Of a DNA stretch of 64,000 bases, positions 12,036 through 21,159 are shown piece by piece (positions within the stretch are counted from its first letter, which is position 1; each line of letters starts with the position of its first letter). A program made the translations under genes and the position numbers. Source of the stretch: Ryuthela nishihirai (taxonomy: Eukaryota > Arthropoda > Arachnida > Araneae > Heptathelidae); contig JAWZYU010000018.1 of the NCBI GenBank assembly GCA_038380435.1, positions 50,183,751 through 50,247,750 of the forward strand. Reading direction: 5' to 3'. The notes under the pieces are model-generated. The model saw only the letters and a list, made by a program, of their open reading frames with translations. It searched no databases and was not told the DNA's origin.

Positions 12036-13625
12036 ACAATCGTACACAAATATGCGGGTTGTTTGTGGGTTGTTTTACCTCTAAGTGGCACTTTTTTTGC
12101 ACACCGTGGGCTAAATGGCCAGGTCACATGGACCCCGAAAGCTCAGAGAACGTTGGGACAGGGGACCCACTGGAACAGCTGTTGGGAGACAGATGGTAGC
12201 CTCCCGTCAAGGCCATCCAGCGTGTTCTTTAACGTGTACAGGGTATGGCTCTCTCCTGCATACGGGACCACGGCTTAACGTCCCATCTGACGGACAGCGA
12301 CCTTTCCAAGCCCATCGGTGTCCCCTACTGACCGTGAGCAGGGCGGGGAATTTTGCGGAGATAAATTTCAATGTTGACCCAACTGGGACTCGAACCTGGG
12401 AACTACAGATTACGAGCCTTGCGCGCTATCGACAGTCCCCCCCCCCCCAAAAAAAAATGCAGAATGTCGAAATATGCGATAAAAACCGAGATGTAATATT
12501 CCTCATTAAATAATTGAATAGGAATCTTCATATTTTTTTTTTCTTTTTACGAGAAAACGTTAAGCGAGCTATCCCTTTCCTAACAAACCAAAATTAGAAA
12601 AGAAAGACTAAGAAACGAAGACTCATTCTGCGTTTTTAAATTTAAGGAATAAAGGCAAATACACATAATAACGCTGCATAATTACTATTACGAAACTGCT
12701 ATTTGCCAAATCAGCCATTAGCTCGAATTAAAACGTTGAAGGAGTGAAAAAGTAGATAAACGAAAAATTTCATTCTCTCTGAAAACGAGATTTACACATG
12801 CGACAGAAGCAACATGCGTTCTTCTAGTTTAAGTATAGTATTAGCATTTCACCGTACACCAAATGTCGAATTCATTGTTAAACTTTCCCATTCAATTTGT
12901 TTTCGTATTATGGTAAGGCTCAGATTGTACGAATGAATGTAAAAGATAAATTAATTTGGCACAATATTTTTGCTATTATTTCAACAATTCACTACACTAA
13001 ACCCTGGGTACGCTTTCCGGTATATTAAGAATGAGATTTGTATATTCATTTGTACAGCTTCGTCAAATAACTAAATTGAAACATTTTTTTTTTCATTTTC
13101 TGTTATTTTACGATATGTCAACACACTTTTCCGTCTTCTGTTAAAAGCCATGAAACGAGACAAATTAATGTCAATCTTAACAAGACGGGAATTGAGAGGA
13201 AAATAAACAATTGGAATTAGTTATCTATTTGTCGTCTCCTTCATCTGTGGTCTCGCTACCTATTTCATTCTAGTTATGTTGTATAATGAATAATAAAATA
13301 CTGCTATATGCGTTTTCCCCATTATCTATTAGCTCGAATTAAGAGTTCAAGAGTGGGAAAGCAGATAAACGAAACTTTCATTTTCTTTAAAAGTGTATTC
13401 CCATATGAGACAAACCACTCCACACACACGCAGAACAAACAATCGTACCCAAAAATGCGGAATGTCGAAATATACAAATCAGAGATGTAATTTTTCTCAT
13501 TAAGTAGGAATCTTCATAACTTTTTTTTTTCGATGAGAAGACATTAAGCCAGTTATCCCTTTCTCAACAATCCAAAACTGGAAAGAAAAGAATAAGAAAC
13601 GAAGACTCATTCTGCGTTCACTGTT
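12036..13625. repeat. Diverged segmental duplication (two blocks, order changed)
   Basis: Block 1 (about 12036-12060 plus 12443-12640, interrupted by a SINE) matches 13440-13625: both read 'caatcgtac', 'gaatgtcgaaatat', 'gagatgtaat' and 'gaaacgaagactcattctgc'. Block 2 (about 12690-12815) matches 13290-13400 through 'tagctcgaattaa' and 'agataaacgaaa'. The order is 1-2-2'-1', not a simple tandem pair. No gene is visible. Confidence 0.7.
12061..12442 (-). repeat. SINE-A copy inserted in one duplicate block
   Basis: Near-full-length reverse copy from 'gggttgttttacctctaag' to 'cgctatcgacag' and a C run. The related block at 13440 lacks the insertion. Imperfect flanks 'aaatatgcgg' and 'aaaaatgcag' may be the target duplication. 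Confidence 0.85.
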
Positions 13626-14790
13626 TACGTCTTTGAATATGTTAGCAATGGCAATTTCAGGTAATGTGATTATAAGACGCAGACATGCTCATAAAACCTC
13701 GCTGGTAATAATATAAACAAAAAGTAAAGACACCGAGAGTTTCCTTTGACTGTCGCATTGTCAAGATGCAAATGATCATCTTCTCCTCTTGCAAATTAAG
13801 GAATGGATTAACTGCAGTACTATTAAAGTGCTTTCCTAACTATTTTTTAAGTCATGCACGACTTTCAGCTGTTTATGTCTGCATTTTTAAGCAACAAAAC
13901 AATTTGTCACATGAACATTTACAGTAAATACTTTATATTTCAGTGGTACACTCCAAATAATCAATATTTGGACTAAATGAACACATTAGGAATTAAAATC
14001 CATTCTTTTGCTTCGTATTTTTGTACTTTTATTCGTGTATTTTCAATAAAGTTGGAGCAAAACAATATCTGAGAGTACAAATCAAGAACTTTTTCATAAT
14101 TCTCAATTTCAAAAATTTTAATCGTGTGCTAAGTTTGAAAAATAATATTTTGTGTATTGCACGGCACTTTAGCATTTTTGTTTTTTCCCATTAACTCTAA
14201 TGGCTTTTAGAGACCGCAGTTCTTGTGAAGCACCAACTGCTAAGATTAGAGTAGAGCAGGGCCAGATCTAGGAGGTGGGGAGCGCAAGGGGCCATGCCCC
14301 CCCCCCCCCCTCCTTTAAGAATGCTAATAATTGTGAAAGAAGCAAAAAAAAAAGTATTGAACATTTTATATTTCATGAATTTTTAAAGATTTTTTTTAAA
14401 CATCTGTAAAACAAAGAAAGAAATGTTATACTGCATTATAAATACAGTCTCTTTTACATTTTTTCAAGTGGGTTGTATTGGAGATATGATCCAAGATTTG
14501 GGTAACCAAACACTGTTCTCCATACACTTGACTCATTTCTGCAACTGTGAACCACTTAAGCCTTCCCGAACAAAGTAATGTATCACATAAAATTATTCAG
14601 CGGACAGATCATCCATAGCCTGCTAAAAAGCCACATATACAAAAGCGAGCATCTTTCCAAAGCAAGGAAAAAACAAATCCTGACTGCGTATTGCTATACT
14701 GTTACCTGCGACCGTACCGCAACGTTTTTCAAATTACAGACACTGCTCCACGTTCTTGAAAAGCTTCTGTGTTGCCACATATCATATATT
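13626..14790. other. Intergenic DNA, no gene seen
   Basis: Around 14245-14330, 'cagggccagatctagg' and 'ggggccatgcccccc' resemble ends of DNA-transposon repeats, without a clear partner. An 80-codon ORF at 14578-14817 has no features I can interpret. Confidence 0.4.
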
Positions 14791-15003
14791 ACGGAGAGCG
14801 TTCAAAATCGTTCTTGACACGTGTCTGTAGATTTGCATTCGTTCCTCGGAGGTTAACGAGCTACGACTTGTTTGACAGCTTGCCTAAACTTGACCACCTT
14901 ATCCACTATCTTGACCAACTAAAAAAAAAACCACCTTTTCATAATTTCTCTCTTCGTAGCGACGCTTAAATTTCGGTCTGTGAAATCTGTGATTGTTGCT
15001 ATA

Positions 15004-16385
15004 CAGAGTGTTCCTGAATTCATGGTCCAAACGTGAGGAGATGGTAGTACACATTGAAACCAACAATATGCGTCATAGAATATGCGGCCGCAAACGCAGT
15101 GAGGAATCGGAAATGAAGGACAGACACAGAGGTTTCCAGAGTGACATTTATTGGAGCTCATTACAACAAATGCTCAAACGTCCGCCCACCCATGTTGATA
15201 CAGGCGGCACAATTGCGGAGTAATGATCGGCGTACCTGCTCGTAAACATTGGGCTTGTTGCGCACATCGGCGGCTGCGACGGATAGTCGGGCTACCAGAT
15301 CCTCCGCGGACTGCACGGGCGTCTCTTCAAATGTCCCCACAGAAAGAAATCGATACAAGAAGGATTGGGCGATCTGGGAGTCCACGGGATGTGACCACCG
15401 CACCCAATCCATCGATTCCCAAATGTGATATGAAAATGCTGAAGCACGTCCATGCTGAAATGGGCGGATGCCCCATCATGCTGGAACCACATACGGGCGC
15501 GGCCTGTTGCAGAAAAATACGGTACGTTCGCCCATCAAGGCGGTCCTGTAGTAGGTAGGGTCCAATTATATAGCCATGCACGATTCCTGCCCAGATATTG
15601 ACGGCGAACCGTTGCTGGTTCAAATTTGGACGTATTACATGGGGGTTCTGGGCCACCCACAAATGCGCATTATGGACATTCATTACGCCTTCACGTGAGA
15701 ATGTTGATTCATGATTCAATTCAGCGCAAGAGCACATGCGCTGGGAAATCGGGATGTGTGACACTTTGCTGTAGGAACCACTGGGCGAAATTCATGTGCA
15801 GGAGATAATCAACAGCTGTCAATGCCTACACTCGCTGCAAGTGGTAGGGGTGTAGCCCTTCTTCATGAAGTACACGCCAGACACTGTTCCGATACACACC
15901 CAGGCTCCGGGCGGCAGATCGCGTCCCTATACCTGGGTTATCTCTCAAAATACGCAAGATGTCCTCGCTCATAGCTGGCATTCTGACCGTCCGTGCTCGT
16001 CCAGCATCATGTCGACTGACATGGAAGGTGCCTGCCTCAGACAGCTGGCGCTGCAGTCGCACAAACATTTTATGATCGGGCACACGGCGCATAGGATATT
16101 GCTCACGGTAGAGTCTTTGCACCTCTCTACTATTGCCCTCGGCTACGCCGTACATCAGGTGCATATCGGCGTTCTCTGAGTTCGTAAACTGTTCCATCTC
16201 GTGTCTGGCGGAGCTTAGAATGCTGGGATTTGGCCGATCCAGCGCTTTAAGCCGTGCCGCCTCGTTCTCGCCCCCTACCGGGCACCGCACTGCATTTGCG
16301 GCCGCATATTCTATTACGAATATTGATGGGTTCGGTGTGTACTGCCATCCCCTCACGTTTGGGCCATGAATTCAGGGACACCCTG
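15004..16385 (-). mobile_element. Tc1/mariner-superfamily element with DD41D spacing and 98-bp TIRs
   Basis: The element is 1382 bp and flanked by TA at 15002-15003 and 16386-16387. The inverted repeats at 15004-15101 and 16288-16385 begin CAGRGTGT and run to 'gcggccgcaaaygcagtg', with scattered mismatches. It holds one broken transposase gene on the minus strand. The target TA and ends are those of the IS630/Tc1/mariner superfamily. The spacing of the last two acidic residues suggests the DD41D (rosa-like) branch. Confidence 0.85.
15161..16200 (-). pseudogene. Broken DUF4817-type transposase (DD41D spacing)
   Basis: The likely start is the ATG near 16195 (MEQFTNSEN). The N-terminal piece ending at 15826 resembles the DUF4817 plus helix-turn-helix part of arthropod transposases ('MHLMYGVAEGN', 'VWRVLHEEGLHPYHLQRV'). 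The DDE core is read in pieces in two other frames (15327-15764, 15292-15492, 15161-15412), so at least two frameshifts are present. Where the family has a catalytic D (TDE.TF) this copy reads 'NHESTF', so the first acid looks lost. The second D (QHDGASAHF) and third D (CIDFFLWG) remain, with 41 residues between them. Not functional. Confidence 0.85.
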
Positions 16386-16388
16386 TAG

Positions 16389-16818
16389 AACCCACTTAAG
16401 ACGGGAAAAGTTTTGACATTTTCACAAGAATGGAGCTTGGGGACGACATGAAAAATTTCATGCCGATTTATCACGCGTATATGGGAATCATGCCTGTTCA
16501 TATGGCACTGTTACGGGATTGATGCGCAAATTCATAGAAGACGGCAGAGCTTCTAACATCTCCCTCTTGCAGGAAGACCTAAGGAGGCCTGAATGAGAGA
16601 ACCATCGCTACATTTCGTGAGTTCATTAACGAAAGTTCATTAACGATGAATGAACGTGAGTTCATTCATCAAAATCCACAATCACGTTCAAGTAATATGT
16701 CAGATGTCAGTGCATCGATTGGTAGTAATATGGTAGATGTCAGTGCATCGATTGGTAGTAATATGTCAGTGCATCTATTGGTAGTAATATGTTCAGATGT
16801 CAGTGCATCGATTGGTAT
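16389..16818 (+). pseudogene. Mariner transposase relic, N-terminal part
   Basis: Readable pieces include 'VYGNHACSYGTVTGLMRKFI' (first HTH region) and 'RTIATFREFINE', in different frames. Then 'SDVSASIG' is repeated by a ~33-bp in-frame tandem amplification at 16699-16818. The reading continues across the gypsy insertion at 23133 with 'VHQYLKFQKICAKWVP'. Together they cover the paired-like DNA-binding half of a mariner transposase. Stops and frameshifts make it a pseudogene. Confidence 0.75.
16815..16818. repeat. 4-bp target duplication (GTAT) of the gypsy element, left
   Basis: The same GTAT follows the right LTR at 23133-23136. Four to six bases is normal for Ty3/gypsy integration. Confidence 0.85.
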
Positions 16819-17457
16819 TGTTGCGGATCACAAAAATGGATAGCCACTGAGCGTGAGTATTAAAAGCTATATTTCAAAACCAAATTCAATACAAGGTAAA
16901 TTGTTACAAAGGAAATATGGATGAAGTATCTTATTAACAAATTAACTATTAACATGCACAAGTCATCAATCTTCCTGCGTGAGCACACAACATCAGCTCT
17001 GTGTATTTTACTAAATACTACCTTTTACTTGATTTACCAGGTCACCCGAAGATCTTCACTCGTAAACCAATTCTCGTCCTGTGCTAATAACTTTTCACAC
17101 ACTAGCCGAACAAAAAGACAGTCCGTGTAGACATTCGAAGTTAGCCATAAAAGTTCCCACTTTTATACTTCCGTGTATACACAACACATCAAGTTACTTC
17201 TTGATACTTAACGATAAAAGATCCCACTTTTATCCTTCCGCGTATACACAACACATCAAGTTACTTCTTGATACTTACGCGCACTGTCTCAGAACAGCTC
17301 ACCGTCCATTTTCGAACTCTCCGACCGTTACAACACAACGACCGTTACAATACAACGACCGTTAACGCTCCACTCTTCTTCTCCAAATTCTCCCAAAGTT
17401 CTTGTTCGTTGGCTGAAACTTTTTGCTTTCGGTTGCCAGATTCCTTCTGTCGTAACA
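16819..17457 (-). repeat. Gypsy 3' LTR (639 bp)
   Basis: Plus-strand reading starts TGTTGCGGATC and ends GTCGTAACA. It contains an internal duplication of ~65 bp ('cacaacacatcaagttactt' twice) and three 'cgaccgtta' units. The last 95 bp on the right are also translated as the pol C-terminus. Confidence 0.95.
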
Positions 17458-18384
17458 CTGCCCCCTTCCTAGGTCTTGTTCGTCCCGAACAATTCTGGAT
17501 TCCAAAGTTTCTTCAGTTCTTCGATGAAACGGGGCCAAACGATCCACGTGAACCACCTTGCACTTTGTAGCTGGACGTCGACGAATGCGATATACCACGT
17601 CATTAATCCTGTTAACTATTGTATATGGGCCTTCCCAAGGTTTCTGAAGTTTTGGAGATAGTCCTTTCTTTCTATGTGGACTGTATAGCCAGACAAGATC
17701 TCCTTGATTGAAAATAGTTCCATTTATTTTACTGTCATATCTTGTTTTGGTTCTGTCACTTGTTATGTCGATGTTATGTCTAACGGAGTGATGGATTTCT
17801 TCTAGTCGTTGTTGCAATTCTTGTACGTATTGTGGAGTGGACACAGGCATTGCTTCGGGCCGACCATATAAAAGGTCACAGGGAAGACGTAACTCTCTTC
17901 CAAAAAGCATCATGGAAGGTGTCTGTCCAGTTGTCTCATGCACTGCCGTCCTATATGCCAGCAAAAGGAGTGGTACATGGCGATCCCAGTCACGTTGGTG
18001 GTCGTTCACAAATAATGCTAAATGCTGAGCAATTGTTCTATTGAATCTTTCAACCATACCATCCGACTGAGGGTGTAAGGGAGTTGTTCTGGTTTTCTGA
18101 ATGCCTAATAGTTGACAGATGCCTTTAAACACATTGGATTCAAAATTCCGTCCTTGATCAGAGTGGAGTTGTAAAGGTACTCCATACCTACTAATGAAGT
18201 TATTAACTATCATCTCAGCCACTGTTGTTGCTTCCTGGTCTTGGATGGGATATACCTCAGGCCACTTTGTGAAATAATCCATTACCACTAATAAATATCG
18301 ATTTCCATCATCAGTTCTAGAAAACGGACCCATTACATCAATGGCTATTCTTTCAAAAGGGGCACCAACGTTATACGTCTGCAG
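17362..18384 (-). CDS. pol: pol C-terminal part: integrase core and C-terminal domain
   Basis: Retroviral-type integrase, which inserts the element cDNA into the genome. It is in the same frame as the upstream pol ORF and separated from it only by a TAG at 18385-18387. Numbering from 'MGPFSRTDD' (18333), the catalytic triad is D19 (VVMDYFTKWPE), D59 (LHSDQGRNF) and E95 (DGMVERFNRT), giving the normal DD35E spacing. A 'VVHVDRLAPFH' motif near residue 250 is typical of the C-terminal part of gypsy pol. The ORF runs through the polypurine tract and 96 nt into the 3' LTR before its stop. Confidence 0.95.
   Translation of the reverse strand: MQTYNVGAPFERIAIDVMGPFSRTDDGNRYLLVVMDYFTKWPEVYPIQDQEATTVAEMIVNNFISRYGVPLQLHSDQGRNFESNVFKGICQLLGIQKTRTTPLHPQSDGMVERFNRTIAQHLALFVNDHQRDWDRHVPLLLLAYRTAVHETTGQTPSMMLFGRELRLPCDLLYGRPEAMPVSTPQYVQELQQRLEEIHHSVRHNIDITSDRTKTRYDSKINGTIFNQGDLVWLYSPHRKKGLSPKLQKPWEGPYTIVNRINDVVYRIRRRPATKCKVVHVDRLAPFHRRTEETLESRIVRDEQDLGRGQCYDRRNLATESKKFQPTNKNFGRIWRRRVER
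17458..17472 (-). other. Polypurine tract
   Basis: On the minus strand AGGAAGGGGGCAG lies directly before the 3' LTR, the expected place for plus-strand DNA priming. It is inside the pol reading frame. Confidence 0.8.
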
Positions 18385-21159
18385 CTAACCCCGACTCCTA
18401 GTCTTAGGGCCTTTCTTTGCTGCACAGGCTTCACATTGCCTACACCATCTGTCAACGTCTGCCCTACTTTTCAACCAATGAAATCGTTCCCTGGCTTTGG
18501 CTAATATCTTATTAACACCGAAGTGTCCTCCAGTGGCACTATCATGTACATCTTTCATCACAAGTTCCACTCGGGATCGAGGAAGGATTATCTGCCAACG
18601 GATCAGCCGTCCAGTGGGATTCTCCCATCTTCTGTATAATACTCCGTCTTCCATTTTTAAGGAGTCCCACTGTGCCCAGTAACTTTTAGTAGTTGGACTA
18701 TACCTCGAGATTTGCTCCCAATTAGGTCTTACATCAGATTTTTCAATCAATTGTAATATTGGTTTTATGTCTTCATCATCTAGTTGAGCCTTCCTGATTT
18801 CAATTGGATTCCAGATGTTAGGGGTGTCATTGTTTGTTTGTGTCGATACTATTTGTCTTATGGGCATTATCTCTTTAGTTCCAAATTTCAGTTCTGCATT
18901 ATAGCAATGTTTACAGTTGTCAATACATGGGCGCCTGGAAAGAGCATCTGCATTCTTATGCATTTTACCACTTCGATGTTCGATGGAGAAATCGTATTCT
19001 TGTAACCGTTGTATCCACCTAGCGATTTGTCCTTCAGGGTTTTTGAAGTTTAATAACCATCTAAGTGCAGCATGATCAGTACGTATAAGGAATTTCTGGC
19101 CATAGAGATAATGATGAAAATGTTCTATTGCTTTTACTATTGCTAACAGTTCTTTGCGTGTTACACAGTAATTCCGCTCTGGTTTGGATAAAGTTTTACT
19201 AAAGTATGCAATAACTCTCTCTTGTCCGTCTTGTTCCTGTGAAAGCACAGCACCAACTCCTGTGTTACTTGCGTCAGTATCTATTACGAATTGTTTTCCA
19301 GTTTGTGGGTACGCTAGCACTGGTGCTGTGGAAAGAGTTTTCTTTAGCTGTTGAAAGGCTATATCGCATTCGGTGGTCCACATAAACCGCTGGCCCTCTT
19401 CTGTCAGACGATGTAATGGCCTTGCGATGTTGGAGAAACCTTTGACAAATCTTCTATAGTAGGTGCAAAGTCCAATAAAACTACGAAGTTGATGAACATC
19501 TTGTGGTGGAGGCCAGTCTCTTACAGCTTCTATCTTACTAGGATCAGTCTTAATCCCTGCTGTAGTGATCACATGACCAAGGTAATGAACTTCTTGCTGG
19601 AACAGTTTACACTTTGTCGGTCCCAATTTTAACTTGGCTGCCTTAAGTTTTTCAAATACTTGACGAAGATTGCTCAAATGTTCTTCAAAAGTTCTTCCAA
19701 GAACTATGATGTCGTCCAAGTAAACCAGGCAGACCTCCAAAGACAAACCTTTGAGCACTGACTCCATTAGTCGCTCAAATGTGGCAGGTGCATTACAAAG
19801 TCCAAATGGCATCACCTTAAACTGCCAAAGTCCATTCCCTGTACTGAAAGCTGTTTTCTCACGGTCTTCGGGACGTATACCAACTTGCCAATAGCCGCTC
19901 TTTAAATCTAATGTTGAGAACCATTCTGACCCAGATAAAGTGTCTAGTGTATCGTCAATCCTGGGTAAAGGAAAGGAATCTTTCTTTGTTACGTCATTTA
20001 ATCTGCGATAATCTACACAAAATCGTGTAGATCCATCCTTTTTCTTGACAAGAACTACTGGTGATGTCCAGGGACTCTGTGATGGTTCTATAATGCCCTG
20101 AGCTTCCATGTCCTTTATGAGTTGTTCCGTCTCCTCTCTTTTTGCCAATGGAAGCCTTCTTGCCGGCAGATGGACTGGAGGAGAATCACCAGTGTTGATT
20201 TTATGTTCTGTCAGGTTAGTACGGCCATAATCATTTGATGTGGCAGAAAAAATGTCAGAAAATTCTTTTAATAGGTTCTCGGCCTTAACAGCTTGGTTTT
20301 CAGTTAATATTTGTCTTGTTTCTCTCCATAATTCAGTAAGATGAGATGGGATGTCTGTATGATTTTGATGTGAATCGGTAACTTCTATTTTATTTATACT
20401 TGTTACACAGGTAACAGCTTCACATATTGCTAATTCCTCACCTTTTTTTAACATTCTATTGGATTTGTTACAGTTCATCACTCTGATAGGGATCTGTTCT
20501 TTATCTATTCTGACTAACGTCCTTGCAACCAGGATATTATGAGCCAAAGCTCCTTTACCAGAGGCATCAGTAACTGCCAATCGGAAGGCCCCAGAAGTCT
20601 CCGCCCGATGTCCACGGACTATAACTTCACTTTGTGCTGGGATCTCTGTGTCTTCCGTCACTAATATTGGAGTTACGCTTGATAAAGAATCAGACGTCCG
20701 GCTAAGCAGAGGAATCTCTTCTGTCTCATAGATGAGTAGGTTATCACTGGGTCTGATGTCGAATCCATGTTTCTTAAGAAAATCAAGACCTAATATGCAT
20801 TCATCGTAGATGTCAGCGATGTAAACAGGATGGCGAACCAGACAGCTACCAACTCGGATGTTAAGTTCTATTTTTCCATGGACTTTCGCACGATCTCCAG
20901 TGGCTGTTTGTAGGCTTATTTTAGACTGTGTAGTATTCAAGTTTGGGTGAGGTATTATTTTCTTTACTATATCCGTTCTGAGTAAAGTTACATTTGCACC
21001 AGTGTCGACTATCATACGGCAAGGTATTCCATTTATGGCTCCATCAGCTACTAATCCATTATTATCACCATGTAATGTTGAAACATGGGCGACTTCCCCT
21101 GGGGCCAACCAATCAACAGCCAGCCTTTGCCCCGCAAGACTGACTAATTTCAGTTTCCC
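18385..21159 (-). CDS. pol: pol: aspartic protease, reverse transcriptase, RNase H, integrase zinc finger
   Basis: Polyprotein of a Ty3/gypsy element, probably made by -1 frameshifting from gag, since the frame is open from the slippery site and has no obvious own ATG. Numbered from 21108, the protease active site is DTG 35-37. RT carries FSTLDLKSGYW (D401) and YLDD 463-466. RNase H shows DTDAS (610-614), E653, D678 and NADALSR (D721). The integrase HHCC finger is H855, H862, C889, C892. All key residues are present. The frame ends at an amber codon right after the zinc finger, which separates the integrase core and is probably a recent nonsense mutation. Confidence 0.95.
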   Translation of the reverse strand, partial: GKLKLVSLAGQRLAVDWLAPGEVAHVSTLHGDNNGLVADGAINGIPCRMIVDTGANVTLLRTDIVKKIIPHPNLNTTQSKISLQTATGDRAKVHGKIELNIRVGSCLVRHPVYIADIYDECILGLDFLKKHGFDIRPSDNLLIYETEEIPLLSRTSDSLSSVTPILVTEDTEIPAQSEVIVRGHRAETSGAFRLAVTDASGKGALAHNILVARTLVRIDKEQIPIRVMNCNKSNRMLKKGEELAICEAVTCVTSINKIEVTDSHQNHTDIPSHLTELWRETRQILTENQAVKAENLLKEFSDIFSATSNDYGRTNLTEHKINTGDSPPVHLPARRLPLAKREETEQLIKDMEAQGIIEPSQSPWTSPVVLVKKKDGSTRFCVDYRRLNDVTKKDSFPLPRIDDTLDTLSGSEWFSTLDLKSGYWQVGIRPEDREKTAFSTGNGLWQFKVMPFGLCNAPATFERLMESVLKGLSLEVCLVYLDDIIVLGRTFEEHLSNLRQVFEKLKAAKLKLGPTKCKLFQQEVHYLGHVITTAGIKTDPSKIEAVRDWPPPQDVHQLRSFIGLCTYYRRFVKGFSNIARPLHRLTEEGQRFMWTTECDIAFQQLKKTLSTAPVLAYPQTGKQFVIDTDASNTGVGAVLSQEQDGQERVIAYFSKTLSKPERNYCVTRKELLAIVKAIEHFHHYLYGQKFLIRTDHAALRWLLNFKNPEGQIARWIQRLQEYDFSIEHRSGKMHKNADALSRRPCIDNCKHCYNAELKFGTKEIMPIRQIVSTQTNNDTPNIWNPIEIRKAQLDDEDIKPILQLIEKSDVRPNWEQISRYSPTTKSYWAQWDSLKMEDGVLYRRWENPTGRLIRWQIILPRSRVELVMKDVHDSATGGHFGVNKILAKARERFHWLKSRADVDRWCRQCEACAAKKGPKTRSRG

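Noticed and set aside
16921..17365. ORFs of 69 and 94 codons duplicated exactly at 22596-23040
   Set aside because: They lie in the two LTRs and are identical because the LTRs are; they run antisense to the element's genes.
17832..18044. Plus-strand ORFs under the gypsy integrase
   Set aside because: Shadows of the minus-strand pol frame.
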